Position numbers and translations under genes: made by a program | The notes under the pieces: generated by a model | Database searches by the model: none | Seen by the model: the letters and a program-made list of their open reading frames with translations, nothing else | Told to the model about the DNA's origin: nothing | NCBI GenBank assembly: GCA_937975765.1 | Contig: CALJUR010000092.1 | Coordinates: 1 to 64,000 of the forward strand | Reading direction: 5' to 3' | DNA length: 64,000 nt | Source of the DNA: an uncultured Myxococcales bacterium | GTDB taxonomy: Bacteria; Myxococcota_A; UBA9042; DTJE01 | Part shown: positions 51,741 through 60,630 of the stretch, piece after piece | Numbering within the stretch: position 1 is the first letter of the stretch | Layout: each line of letters opens with the position of its first letter

Positions 51741-53158
51741 GATTCGCGGCTCCCGAAGAAGCGCAGCCAGTGGGCGCCCTCCCAGGCCAGCCGCACGGGG
51801 TCGATCCCGGATCGGCGGGCCGCCGAGGCAGCGTAGGACGCCAGGAACACCAGCCGGTCCACGGCCCCGGGACCGGCGGCCAGGCGCGCACGCACGAACG
51901 GCTCCAGCGCCGGGAAGCGGACCAGCGCCGGGAACCACAGGTGCAACGCGAACAGGGCGCGGGCGTCGGGCTGGCGCAGCACGTTGCCGGCGAACGGCCG
52001 CGTGATGACGCCGGCCACCTCCTCCGGCGTGACCCGGCCCTCCCGGACGGCGCGGTCGGTCAACGGCAGCCCCGGGTACGGCTGGAACACGGACGACCAG
52101 ACCGTGTCCGGACGCAGCCTGCGATTCAGGTGGACCGTCCGCCACCCCTGCTCCAGCGTCTCGCCCGGCAGCCCGAACATGTTGGTGGTGTAGAAGCGGA
52201 CGCCGGCCGCGCGCAGCCGTTCGGCGGCCGCCAGAAGCTCGTCGTCACGCAGGTGCTTGCCCAGCAGCCGGTTGCGCAGGTCCTCGTCGCCGGACTCCAC
52301 CCCGAAACAGACGGTGCTGCAGCCGGCCTCGCGCAGGCGCCGCGCCAGGTCGTCCGTCACCTGGTCGGCCCGCACGTAGCAGACGAACGGCAGCCCGACG
52401 CGCCGCCGGTACGCCGGCAGGAACTCGGCCAGCCAGGCGGGGTCCTGCGAGAAGGTGTCATCCTCGAACCGCGCGCTGCGCAGGCCCCAGCGGTCGCGGA
52501 CGCGCTCGATCTCGGCCACGACGCGCGCGGGGCTGCGCCAGCGCAGGATCCGCCCGCGGCCGCGGTACAGGCGGCGCAGGCTGGGCGTGGCGCAGAAGGT
52601 GCACCCGTGCGGGCACCCGCGGCCCGCCATGAAGGGCTTGTGCGGGTTGGTGCGCAGCAGCCGGTGCTCCATGTACAGGTCCCGGTCGGGGTCCGGCAGG
52701 TCGTCCAGGTCCTCGACGGCGCGCCGCAGTTCGGCACGCACCAAGCCGCCCGGCGTCCTCACCCAGAGGTTCGCGATCCCGGCGCCATCCCCGCCTCGCG
52801 CGCGGGCTGCCACCCACTCCCGCAGCGCGTCCTCGCCGTCGCCCCGGCAGATCGCGTCCAGCGGGGCCGCGTCGATGACCTCGGGGGCGTGGGTCGGGTG
52901 CGGTCCGCCGCCGATGACCGGCAGGCCGGGACGCGCGGCCTTCAGGGTCCGGACCAGGCGCACGTTGAACCGGTGGTCGTCGGAGTTCCACGGCACGGCG
53001 ACCGCGTCGGGCCGCCGGGCCAGCACCTCGCGGACCAGCGCGGGCACGGTCGGCGCGATCGCCACATGCGCGTGGTGGCCGTCGAGACGCAGCGAGGCCG
53101 ACAGGGACATCGTCCCCAGCAGCTCGCGCCAGATCCTCTGGGCGAAGACCACCTTCAC
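51737..53158 (-). CDS. Radical SAM protein with B12-binding-like domain
   Basis: A 473-residue class B-type radical SAM protein. Gly-Gly-Gly-Pro-His is at 83-87, the cluster Cys182-Pro-His-Gly-Cys186-Thr-Phe-Cys189, then Phe-Glu-Asp-Asp-Thr-Phe, Gly-Val-Glu-Ser-Gly-Asp-Glu and Gly-Leu-Pro-Gly-Glu-Thr. The GTG at 53158 has GGGAGGGA upstream and overlaps the FAD-protein stop by 4 bp. Fourth gene of a five-gene overlapping operon (58178 to 50073). Confidence 0.9.
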   Translation of the reverse strand: MKVVFAQRIWRELLGTMSLSASLRLDGHHAHVAIAPTVPALVREVLARRPDAVAVPWNSDDHRFNVRLVRTLKAARPGLPVIGGGPHPTHAPEVIDAAPLDAICRGDGEDALREWVAARARGGDGAGIANLWVRTPGGLVRAELRRAVEDLDDLPDPDRDLYMEHRLLRTNPHKPFMAGRGCPHGCTFCATPSLRRLYRGRGRILRWRSPARVVAEIERVRDRWGLRSARFEDDTFSQDPAWLAEFLPAYRRRVGLPFVCYVRADQVTDDLARRLREAGCSTVCFGVESGDEDLRNRLLGKHLRDDELLAAAERLRAAGVRFYTTNMFGLPGETLEQGWRTVHLNRRLRPDTVWSSVFQPYPGLPLTDRAVREGRVTPEEVAGVITRPFAGNVLRQPDARALFALHLWFPALVRFPALEPFVRARLAAGPGAVDRLVFLASYAASAARRSGIDPVRLAWEGAHWLRFFGSRES

Positions 53159-54480
53159 GGGCTCCCTCCCAGGATGGCCAGCGTGCGGGCGGCCGCCGCC
53201 TTCCCCAGCCGCAGCGCCCCGTCCAGGGTCCGGTCGAACGGGTGCAGGTTCGAGGCGTCCACCGCCACCAGGTTCCCGAAGGGCGTCGCGCCGCCGCTGG
53301 AGGGCGGCTCCCCGGCCTCGCAGACGCTCTGGCCGAAGGCGTCCCGGAACGACCAGCGGCCGTCCACGTCGCCGCGAGACAGGCCGGGGCACAGCCGTGC
53401 CAGGTCGTCCCAGACCCAGTCCAGCAGCGCGTCGGCGTCCCCGCCGGCCAGCACCGGGTGGGTCGCCGCGTAGAACGGCACGTACAGCAGGTGCCGGCCG
53501 GCCAGGGCGGGCAGCGGGTCCAGGATCGCCGTGTCGATGACGCCGGCCGTGCGGAAGCCCGGGTCGTTGGTGTTCAGCCAGAAGAACGACGTCAGCGCGC
53601 GTCGCAGCCGCAGCACCAGAACGGTCACGGGCAGCCACGCGGTGGATGGGCGCCAGGCCGGCGCGCCCGGACCCTCGATCCGCGAGGCCAGCAGCGACGT
53701 CGGCAGCGTCGACACCACCGCGTCGGCCTCCAGAGGCCCGCCGTCCGCGACGATGCCCTCGATCCTCCCGCCGCGCGCCTGCAGGCCCCTCGCCTCCGCG
53801 CCCAGCCGGACCTCGACGCCCTCTTCCAGGGCCCGTTCGGCCAGCCCCTCGGCCAGCCGGAACGCCCCGCCGGGCAGGTACCCGTATGTCCGGTGCCAGC
53901 CGTGCCGGGGCGGTGCCGCCGCCATGCGCCTAATCCGTGCCCACAGCCAGGCCGCCGAAACCCGCGGGGCGTGCGGCCCGAACTTGCGGGCCAGCAGCGG
54001 CTCCCAAACGGCGGCGTATCCCTCGTCGCCCAGCCAGGCGCGCAGCCAGTCCGCGGCGGGGACCCGTTGCAGCCGCGAGGGGTCCCGCACCACCGCGGTG
54101 CGCGCCAGGTGGGCGCACAGGCGCACCCGGTCCAAGGGGCCCAGCGGCGGGAACGTCAGCAGTTCCCACGGGGTCGAGAACGGCCAGGCGCGCCCCTGCC
54201 GGAACATCCCGACCGGCACGCTCTTCCAGAGGATGCGCCGGCCCGGAAGGACCTCCTGGACCGTGCGCGCGGCCTCGTCGTCGCCCTCGTTGAAGTAGTG
54301 GTAGTAGCGGTCCAGCCGCATGCCGCCGGCGTCGAAACCCGCGGCCATGCCGCCCGCGCAGGCCTCGCGCTCCAGCACGACGACGCGGCAGCCGGCCCTC
54401 CGCAGCGACCGCGCAGCCGCCAGCCCGGCCACCCCGGCGCCCAGCACGGCCACGGTCCTGCCCGGCCCCCGCCCCGTCAT
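53155..54480 (-). CDS. FAD/NAD(P)-binding oxidoreductase, protoporphyrinogen oxidase/UDP-galactopyranose mutase-like
   Basis: A 441-residue flavoprotein of the amine-oxidase fold. Gly-Ala-Gly-Val-Ala-Gly at 14-19 is the dinucleotide motif, Leu-Glu-Arg at about 36-38 binds ribose, and Gly-Gly-Met follows at about 43-45. A C-terminal Ala-Val-Asp-Ala-Ser-Asn-Leu motif closes the FAD site. Relatives are desaturases, phytoene dehydrogenases and UDP-sugar mutases; Arg-Tyr-Tyr-His-Tyr-Phe near 58-63 resembles the variant often found next to lipid-sugar transferase genes. ATG overlaps the preceding stop (ATGA). It is the only non-radical redox enzyme in the operon. Confidence 0.85.
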   Translation of the reverse strand: MTGRGPGRTVAVLGAGVAGLAAARSLRRAGCRVVVLEREACAGGMAAGFDAGGMRLDRYYHYFNEGDDEAARTVQEVLPGRRILWKSVPVGMFRQGRAWPFSTPWELLTFPPLGPLDRVRLCAHLARTAVVRDPSRLQRVPAADWLRAWLGDEGYAAVWEPLLARKFGPHAPRVSAAWLWARIRRMAAAPPRHGWHRTYGYLPGGAFRLAEGLAERALEEGVEVRLGAEARGLQARGGRIEGIVADGGPLEADAVVSTLPTSLLASRIEGPGAPAWRPSTAWLPVTVLVLRLRRALTSFFWLNTNDPGFRTAGVIDTAILDPLPALAGRHLLYVPFYAATHPVLAGGDADALLDWVWDDLARLCPGLSRGDVDGRWSFRDAFGQSVCEAGEPPSSGGATPFGNLVAVDASNLHPFDRTLDGALRLGKAAAARTLAILGGSP

Positions 54481-55862
54481 CGCGGCCCCCTGCCCAGGTA
54501 GGACGAGGCCCGGGAGACCAGCGCGAGGACGTGGGCCGGCGTCCGCAGGGTGCGTGCCAGGCCCCACAGGATCCGCGGCCGCAAATGGAACCGCAGGAAC
54601 GCGCCGCGCTGCAGCGCCTTCAGGCGGGCGCGCCCGATGGCCGCCGGCGCCCAGGGCACCGCGTCGTACCGCAGCAGAGAGGGGTCCTCGGGGACGCCGC
54701 CCTCGGCCACGGCCTGGCGCGTCGCCTCGGTCCCCGGCAGCGGCAGGAACGCCGAGAAGTGCGCCCGGTCCAGCGGCAGGTCCATCGCGAACCGCACCGT
54801 GCCCTCCACGTCCCGCACCGTCTCGCCCGGCAGGCCCAGCAGGAAGAAGCCGCCCACCTCGATGCCCGCCGCCTTCAACCGGGAGGCCGCGCATCGCACC
54901 GCGTCCAGGTCCAGCCCCTTCGCGACGCGGGCCATCACGGCCGGCGAACCCGACTCGATCCCCAGGTTGACGGTGTGCGTGCCGGCCCGGCGCAGCGCCG
55001 AGGCCAGCGCGTCGTCGATCGCGTCGGCGCGCAGGCCGTTCGGGAACGATAGCGCCAGGTCCATCCCGGCCAGCCCGTCCAGGATCTCCAGGGCACGGTC
55101 GCGCCGCGTCGCGAAGGCGTCGTCGACGAGGTGGACCTCCCGCACTCCGAACCGCGCGACCAGGTCCGCCACCTCGGCCAGCACGGACGCGGGGCTGCGC
55201 GCGCGGAAGCGGCGGCCGGTCACCGCGGCCCCGCCGCAGAAGGTGCAGGCATGGGGACATCCGCGGGACGTCAGGATCGGCGCGATCGGAAGGCGCCGGA
55301 AGGCGAAACCCTGCGGCGCCCCGCGGTACCGCCCGGGAGGCGCCAGGTCCCACGCCGGCATCGCCAGAGCGTCCAGATCCTCGGGGACCCAGCGGGCGGC
55401 GAAACGGCCCGCCGCGACCGGGACCGCGGGATCGACGACCCCCGGGATTCCCGCGATCGCACCACCCCGCTCGATCGCGTCGGCCAGCGCGACCAGGGGG
55501 CCCTCCCCCTCCCCGGCCACCCCGTATTGCACGACGCCGCCCGAGGCCGCCACGGCGCCCGGGTCCGCCGAGACGTGCGCCCCGCCCGCCACCCGTACCG
55601 CGCCCGGCACCGCGTCGCGCGCCGCCTGCAGGATTCCCTGCGCCACCCGCCAGTCTGACGAGTGCGCCGACACGCCGACCAGCCCGGGCCGCGCCTCGCG
55701 AACCCGCCGGGCGATGCCGCGCAGCCCGCCGCGCTCCACCGCCGGGTCGTGCAGGACGACCTGGTGGCCGGCGCGGCGCAGCGCTCCGGCGAGGTACAGC
55801 AACCCCAGCGGCGGCACCCGGTAGTGGCCCCCGGGGGGCGGAAGGGTCAGCAGCACGCGCAC
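54477..55862 (-). CDS. Radical SAM protein with B12-binding-like domain
   Basis: A 461-residue class B-type radical SAM protein. Pro-Pro-Leu-Gly-Leu-Leu-Tyr-Leu is at 17-24, Ala-Gly-Gly-Ala-His at 92-96, Ala-Gly-Glu-Gly-Glu at 116-120, and the cluster Cys202, Cys206, Cys209. Leu-Val-Asp-Asp-Ala-Phe-Ala and Gly-Ile-Glu-Ser-Gly-Ser-Pro follow. The GTG at 55862 (GGAG at 5-bp spacing) is preferred over the longer GTG at 55898. It resembles the gene at 47353. Confidence 0.89.
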   Translation of the reverse strand: MRVLLTLPPPGGHYRVPPLGLLYLAGALRRAGHQVVLHDPAVERGGLRGIARRVREARPGLVGVSAHSSDWRVAQGILQAARDAVPGAVRVAGGAHVSADPGAVAASGGVVQYGVAGEGEGPLVALADAIERGGAIAGIPGVVDPAVPVAAGRFAARWVPEDLDALAMPAWDLAPPGRYRGAPQGFAFRRLPIAPILTSRGCPHACTFCGGAAVTGRRFRARSPASVLAEVADLVARFGVREVHLVDDAFATRRDRALEILDGLAGMDLALSFPNGLRADAIDDALASALRRAGTHTVNLGIESGSPAVMARVAKGLDLDAVRCAASRLKAAGIEVGGFFLLGLPGETVRDVEGTVRFAMDLPLDRAHFSAFLPLPGTEATRQAVAEGGVPEDPSLLRYDAVPWAPAAIGRARLKALQRGAFLRFHLRPRILWGLARTLRTPAHVLALVSRASSYLGRGPR

Positions 55863-55961
55863 GGCGACTCCAGGCCGGGACAGCCCGTCGCGTTCCACGG
55901 ACGACGAGGGGCGCGGGAATGATAAGGCAGGACCCCCGGATCGTCCACGCGTCCCGGTCGC

Positions 55962-58178
55962 TCACAGGCGCCGGACGTGGGACTCCAGCGCGTCCAGGAA
56001 GTCGTCCAGGCCTTCGCGGGGCAGCGTGATGGTCGGGACCACGTACAGGAAGCGGTCCACGCCCGCGTCCCGCGCCATCTCCCGGGTCGCGTCCAGGTCG
56101 CCGACCGTGTCGGGCCGCACCACCAGCACGCCGGATACCGCGATCGCACCGCGCAGCGAGGCCAGCAGGACCAGGGCCCTCCGGACGTCCTCGAACGCCC
56201 CCGGGGTCCGCGTGCGCGCGTCGTGCCGTGCCGCGTCGGGGCCGAACAGCTTGACCCGCACGCCGGTCAGGCCGGCCTTCAGCACGCGTGCCACGTACTT
56301 CTCGTACGCGAACATCCGGCCGTTCGTCAGCACGTCGACCTCGGCGAGGCCCGCCTCCCGGGCCAGCCGCACGGCCGGCAGGAACCTCGACGACAGCGTC
56401 GGCTCGCGGCCGGACACGTACAGCCGGGTCGCCTCGCACGCGGCCTCCTCGATCCGCGCCCGGATGCGCCCCTCGGAGGGCTCGAAGACCTGCACGTCCT
56501 GGAGGCACGCGGCGCACCCCTGGTTGCAGGCCGTCCCCAGGTCCAGTTCCGCCACGGCCTCGGGCCGGTCCCCCGCCCGCTTCCCGCCGCGCCGCCGCCC
56601 CGCCGTCCGGCCGCCCGCCTGGTGCGCCCGGGCCAGCACCTCGGCCAGCCGGTCGAACCGCGCCGCCTCGGCCTCCACGTCCGGCGCGGGATCCGCCCCC
56701 GCCCGGTCCAGGACCCATTCCAGCAACGCCACCTGCTCGCGCCGTTCGACCCTTTCGTACAGCCGGGAATACAGCGCGCAGGCCGCCCCCGCCACCGGGT
56801 CGGCGAACCGCCAGGGATGTTCGCGGGCGTACCCGAACCGGCGCGCCGCATCCAGCGCCGCATCCTCGTATCCTTCCAGCAGCAGCCCGTCGGCCCGCGC
56901 CCGGGCGTGCAGCGGCAGGTTCGGGTACAGGCGCAGCTTGGACAGGCCCATGCCGGTGGCGAACTCCGTGATCCCCAGGCGCCGGAAGGCCGCCACGTTC
57001 GCGCGCAGGTCGGCCGCGGTCGTCCACGGCGAGAACAGGATGAACGACGACGACCGGTAGCGGTCGTACGAGAACGTCCGCGGCCACTCGTCGGCCAGTT
57101 CGCGGCACGTCCGGACGGCCGCCTCCATGTCGTCCGTCGAGGCGCCCTTGTTCAGGCGCCCCAGTTCGTCCGGAGAGAAGTTCTCGAAACCGATCAGCAT
57201 GACCGTGAAGGAGATCTCGGGGGCGTCCGGCGGTCCCGCCTCCCGGCAGGCCGCCTCGATCCGCGCGCGGGACCGGGCCAACTGGTCCGGCCGACCGTGC
57301 AGGCACAGGCGCATCGGCAGGATCCCCTCGGCCCTCAGCCTGCGCACCAGGTCCGGCAGGTAGCGGAAGGATGCCTCGTCCAGCAGCACCGCCTCGTCCA
57401 GTTCCGGCCGCGCGCGGCGCCACGTCGCCAGCTCCCCCACCACGCGCTGCACGGACGCCTCCGGCGACAGGCCCCGGTAGTCCCCGCCCATGAAGCAGAA
57501 TGCGCACCCGCGCACCGCCACCGCCGGGTCCGACAGGTCCAGGCCGTCGAAGAAGGGGTTCGCACGCGCGTCGGCCGCGTACGGGCAGCCGGCGTTCACG
57601 TAGACCGACACCCTCCGCGAGTGCGGCCTCCAGCCTCCGGGAATCGAGACGATCGCCGTGTCCGGGGCGGCCTGGAATACCGGCGCGTCGGCGCAGGGCG
57701 CAAATCCCGCGGGGGGCGCGTCGGGCCCGTCCGGCCCCTGGCGTGCCACGTTGGGCAGGTCGTCCGGCGGCTGCCCCCGCAGCAGGCGCTCCACGACCCG
57801 GGCCAGCAGCGCGGGATGGGTGGAGGCATGGTGCACCACCCAGTCGACGCACCCCGGCGGCACCCGCGTCCCGGCCTCGGCCAGCACGATCGGCCCATCC
57901 ACCTCGCGCCGGACCCGCGCGAACAGCCCCTCGTCCGGGACGTCCTGCAGCACGGTCACCGCGGGCCGCAGCCGGCGCACCAGGGACGACAGTTCCTCCA
58001 GCGTCGCCTGGGTCCGCGCCGGGTCCCGCCGCTCCAGCCACGTCTCGACGACCGTCGAGGCCAGCCCGCGCGCCTTCAGTTCGCCCGAGCACCCGGCCAG
58101 GATGGCGGGCGTCCGGAAGGTGTCCGTCATCGCGGCGTGGAAGAACAGGAACAGCGCGCCCCCGCCCTCGGCCTTCAA
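55962..58178 (-). CDS. Tandem radical SAM protein, first cluster motif atypical
   Basis: A 738-residue protein with two radical SAM domains. The N-terminal region (1-185) is B12-domain-like. In the first domain (about 185-490) the cluster cysteines seem to be Cys198, Cys225 and Cys228, a 26-residue gap in place of the usual three. In the second (about 545-738) the motif Cys551-Asn-Gln-Gly-Cys555-Ala-Ala-Cys558 is canonical and no B12 region precedes it. An Arg/Gly-rich linker (about 520-540) joins them. The TTG start at 58178 has GGGGGGAA upstream. First gene of the five-gene operon; 99 bp to the next gene. A possible -10 is TACACT at 58225-58220. Confidence 0.85.
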   Translation of the reverse strand: MKAEGGGALFLFFHAAMTDTFRTPAILAGCSGELKARGLASTVVETWLERRDPARTQATLEELSSLVRRLRPAVTVLQDVPDEGLFARVRREVDGPIVLAEAGTRVPPGCVDWVVHHASTHPALLARVVERLLRGQPPDDLPNVARQGPDGPDAPPAGFAPCADAPVFQAAPDTAIVSIPGGWRPHSRRVSVYVNAGCPYAADARANPFFDGLDLSDPAVAVRGCAFCFMGGDYRGLSPEASVQRVVGELATWRRARPELDEAVLLDEASFRYLPDLVRRLRAEGILPMRLCLHGRPDQLARSRARIEAACREAGPPDAPEISFTVMLIGFENFSPDELGRLNKGASTDDMEAAVRTCRELADEWPRTFSYDRYRSSSFILFSPWTTAADLRANVAAFRRLGITEFATGMGLSKLRLYPNLPLHARARADGLLLEGYEDAALDAARRFGYAREHPWRFADPVAGAACALYSRLYERVERREQVALLEWVLDRAGADPAPDVEAEAARFDRLAEVLARAHQAGGRTAGRRRGGKRAGDRPEAVAELDLGTACNQGCAACLQDVQVFEPSEGRIRARIEEAACEATRLYVSGREPTLSSRFLPAVRLAREAGLAEVDVLTNGRMFAYEKYVARVLKAGLTGVRVKLFGPDAARHDARTRTPGAFEDVRRALVLLASLRGAIAVSGVLVVRPDTVGDLDATREMARDAGVDRFLYVVPTITLPREGLDDFLDALESHVRRL

Positions 58179-58266
58179 AGCGTTCCCCCCATCCTGGACC
58201 CGCCTGCCGCCATGCCCCCAGTGTACCCCGGCCGCCTTCGATTCGCATGGGCGCCCGGTTCGAGGC

Positions 58267-58272
58267 TAGAAT
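58267..58272 (+). promoter_or_regulatory. -10 box of the flippase-like gene, probably leaderless
   Basis: TAGAAT (5 of 6) ends 7 bp before the GTG start at 58280, so transcription should begin at or next to it. No ribosome binding site exists. The -35 region is weak. Confidence 0.45.
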
Positions 58273-58279
58273 ACGCCCC

Positions 58280-59278
58280 GTGCCGGACGCAACCGAAACC
58301 GCGGGCCGCAAGTCCCGCCTGCGCGCGATGATGGCCTGGGGAGGCACCCTGGCGCTGCTGGGCTTCCTGGCCGCCACCACCGACTTCTCCACGGCCTGGG
58401 CCGCCTTCCTGAACGCGAATCTCCTGCTGTTCGTCATCACGCTGGTCGTGTCCACCTTCGGGACGTACCTGATCGACGTCGCCACGGTTCGCGTGCTGCT
58501 GGGCCGCGTCGGCATCCGCGTCGGGTTCCGCGAGTTCCTGCGCGTGAAGGGCGCGTCCTACCTGCTGAACATCGTCAACTACAACCTCGCCCTGGTGATG
58601 ATGGCCGCCGTCGTGAAGAAACGCACCGACCGCGGCTGGGGCGCGGCCGGCAGCCCCTTCATCCTGCTGAACTTCGTGGACCTGTCGGTGTTCGGCGCCT
58701 TCGTGCTGGCGTCGGTGTTCGCCGGCCAGTCGCCGTTCGACGTGCCCGCGACCATCGCGGTCACGGTCTTCGCCGCGGGCGCCGTGGCCGCGCCGCCGAT
58801 CCTGTGCGGGATTGCGCGGCTGCACCGCATGCCCGGCTTCCTGGGGAAGGTATTCGGCCACGACCTGCTGGCGGCGTTCCGGCACCTGTCGTTCCGGTCG
58901 ATCCCGGTGGTGATGCTGGCCCGGTCCGCGCTGATCCTGGCCTATGCCGTGATGAACTGGGCCTTCCTGAAATCGTTCGGGGCGGACATCCCGATCCCGA
59001 AGATCCTCGTCTTCATGCCGATCCTTTCGCTGATCGCCTTCATCCCGATCTCGGTGGGCGGCCTGGGCTCCACGCAGGTGGTCATGCGCGAGTTCTTCGG
59101 CCCCTACGTGACCGCCGCGATCGCGCTGACGGCCGCCGACCGGACCTCCGTCATCGACGCCTACAGCACCGCCTCCATCGTCAGCACGATGCTGCTGCGG
59201 GTCGGGATCGGCCTGCTGTGCCTGCCGTGGGTCTCCCGCGTCATGGCCGAGTCCCGCGGCGACGCGGTGGCGTCGTGA
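58280..59278 (+). CDS. UPF0104/AglD-type flippase-like membrane protein
   Basis: A 332-residue integral membrane protein with about eight hydrophobic segments, of the lysylphosphatidylglycerol synthase transmembrane (LPG_synthase_TM/UPF0104) family. Pro-Ile-Ser-Val-Gly-Gly-Leu-Gly-Ser-Thr-Gln at about 253-263 is the family hallmark. Such proteins move or modify lipid-linked substrates. It is divergent from the radical SAM operon and overlaps RsmB by 4 bp. Its position supports export of a lipid-linked product; this is inference. Confidence 0.85.
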   Translation: MPDATETAGRKSRLRAMMAWGGTLALLGFLAATTDFSTAWAAFLNANLLLFVITLVVSTFGTYLIDVATVRVLLGRVGIRVGFREFLRVKGASYLLNIVNYNLALVMMAAVVKKRTDRGWGAAGSPFILLNFVDLSVFGAFVLASVFAGQSPFDVPATIAVTVFAAGAVAAPPILCGIARLHRMPGFLGKVFGHDLLAAFRHLSFRSIPVVMLARSALILAYAVMNWAFLKSFGADIPIPKILVFMPILSLIAFIPISVGGLGSTQVVMREFFGPYVTAAIALTAADRTSVIDAYSTASIVSTMLLRVGIGLLCLPWVSRVMAESRGDAVAS

Positions 59279-60621
59279 GCCGCCCCGGCGCCCGGCGCGC
59301 CGCCTTCACCGGGAATCCCCGCGTCGACGCCCCCCTGGCGCTGGTCGAGGTCCTGTCGGGCCGCTGCCGCAGCACGGACCGGGTCAACGAGGCACGATCC
59401 TCGTGGCCCGGCGATCCCCGCGACGCCGCCCTGTTCCAGGCCCTGCTGATGGGCGTCCTGCGCCACCGCATGGCTCTGGCCGCCGTGCTGCGCCCCTTCC
59501 TGCGCCGCCCGCTGGACGACGCGCCGCCCCGGGTCCGGGAGGCGCTGCTGTGCCTGGCGCTGCAGGCGCTGTACCTCCAGCGGGTCCCGGCACACGCGCG
59601 CCTGTCGGCAACAGTCGATGCCGCGAGGCAACTGGGAGGCGAGTCCGCGGCCCGCTTCGTCAACGCGGTCGGACGCGCCCTGGAACGCCGGCTGGGGGAA
59701 GGCGACCCCCGGGAGGGCCTGCCGCCCGAGGTGCTGGCGTCGGTGCCCGCGCCGCTGCTGGCCGCAATCCGCGCCGCCGACCCGGGCCCCTGGGACGATG
59801 CGTTGCTGGCCCCGCTGGCCGCGCCGGCCCCCTCCACCCTGCGCGTCAACCGGCACGTCGCCACCCGGGACGCCGCCATCGCGGACCTGGCGACGCGGGG
59901 CATCGTGGCCCGGCCGACCCCGTACGCCGCCGACGGGCTGGTGGTGGACGAAGGCACGCCGCTGGGCGACCGCTCCCTGGTCCCGCGCCTGCTGGTGCCC
60001 CAGGACGAGGCGTCCCAGCTGGTCGTCGAGGCCCTGGCGCCGCGGGACGGCGAGACGGTGCTGGACCTGTGCGCCGGCACAGGCATCAAGACGTCGCAGA
60101 TCCTGGCGATGGCGCCGGGCGCGTCGGTGCGGGCGGTGGACCTGGACGGGCGCAAGCTGGCCCGCTGCGTCGCGCTGTGCCGGGCGATGGGCCTGCCCGC
60201 CCCCGCGACGCTGGCCGCCGATGCCCGGACCCTGGCGGACGGCGACCTGGCCGGCACCGCCGACGCGATCCTGCTGGACGCCCCGTGCACCGGCCTGGGC
60301 ACGCTGGTACGACGCCCCGAGGTCCGCTACGTGCGCCGCGGGCAGGACATCGCCGCCGCCGCCGCCCTGCAGGCGGAACTGCTGCGCGCCGCCGCCCGCC
60401 TGCTGAAGCCGGGCGGCCGGCTGGCCTACGCGGTCTGCTCGTTCACGGTCGAGGAGGGGGCCGAGGTGGTCGCCCGGGCCCTGGCCGACCGGCCCTTCCT
60501 GGCGCCCGACCCCATCGCCATCGGCGCCCCGTTCCGGCGACCCGACGGCACGCTGGCGATCCTGCCCTGGCGGCACGGCATGGACGGCTTCTTCGTGGCG
60601 AGGCTGCGGCGTATCGTCTGA
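59275..60621 (+). CDS. rsmB: RsmB-type 16S rRNA (cytosine C5)-methyltransferase
   Basis: A 448-residue m5C rRNA methyltransferase. It has an N-terminal NusB-like domain (about 12-145) and a SAM-dependent domain with Leu-Asp-Leu-Cys-Ala-Gly-Thr-Gly at 263-270. Motif IV Asp-Ala-Pro-Cys-Thr-Gly has Cys338, and motif VI has the catalytic Cys388 in Val-Cys-Ser-Phe. It should methylate C967 of 16S rRNA. The GTG overlaps the preceding stop (GTGA). It looks housekeeping and is not part of the radical SAM function. Confidence 0.92.
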   Translation: MSRPGARRAAFTGNPRVDAPLALVEVLSGRCRSTDRVNEARSSWPGDPRDAALFQALLMGVLRHRMALAAVLRPFLRRPLDDAPPRVREALLCLALQALYLQRVPAHARLSATVDAARQLGGESAARFVNAVGRALERRLGEGDPREGLPPEVLASVPAPLLAAIRAADPGPWDDALLAPLAAPAPSTLRVNRHVATRDAAIADLATRGIVARPTPYAADGLVVDEGTPLGDRSLVPRLLVPQDEASQLVVEALAPRDGETVLDLCAGTGIKTSQILAMAPGASVRAVDLDGRKLARCVALCRAMGLPAPATLAADARTLADGDLAGTADAILLDAPCTGLGTLVRRPEVRYVRRGQDIAAAAALQAELLRAAARLLKPGGRLAYAVCSFTVEEGAEVVARALADRPFLAPDPIAIGAPFRRPDGTLAILPWRHGMDGFFVARLRRIV

Positions 60622-60630
60622 TATCGACGG

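Noticed and set aside
53155..58515. A very long open frame (1786 codons) on the minus strand
   Set aside because: It runs through three real genes in different frames. Only its 3' part (53155-54480) has a start with overlap to the previous gene and an FAD motif; the rest is an Ala/Gly/Arg-rich shadow of high-GC coding DNA.
37302..59278. A ladderane or polyketide-type lipid synthesis cluster
   Set aside because: Radical SAM and flavoprotein genes fit in part, but no ketosynthase, acyl carrier protein, acyltransferase or dehydratase is present.
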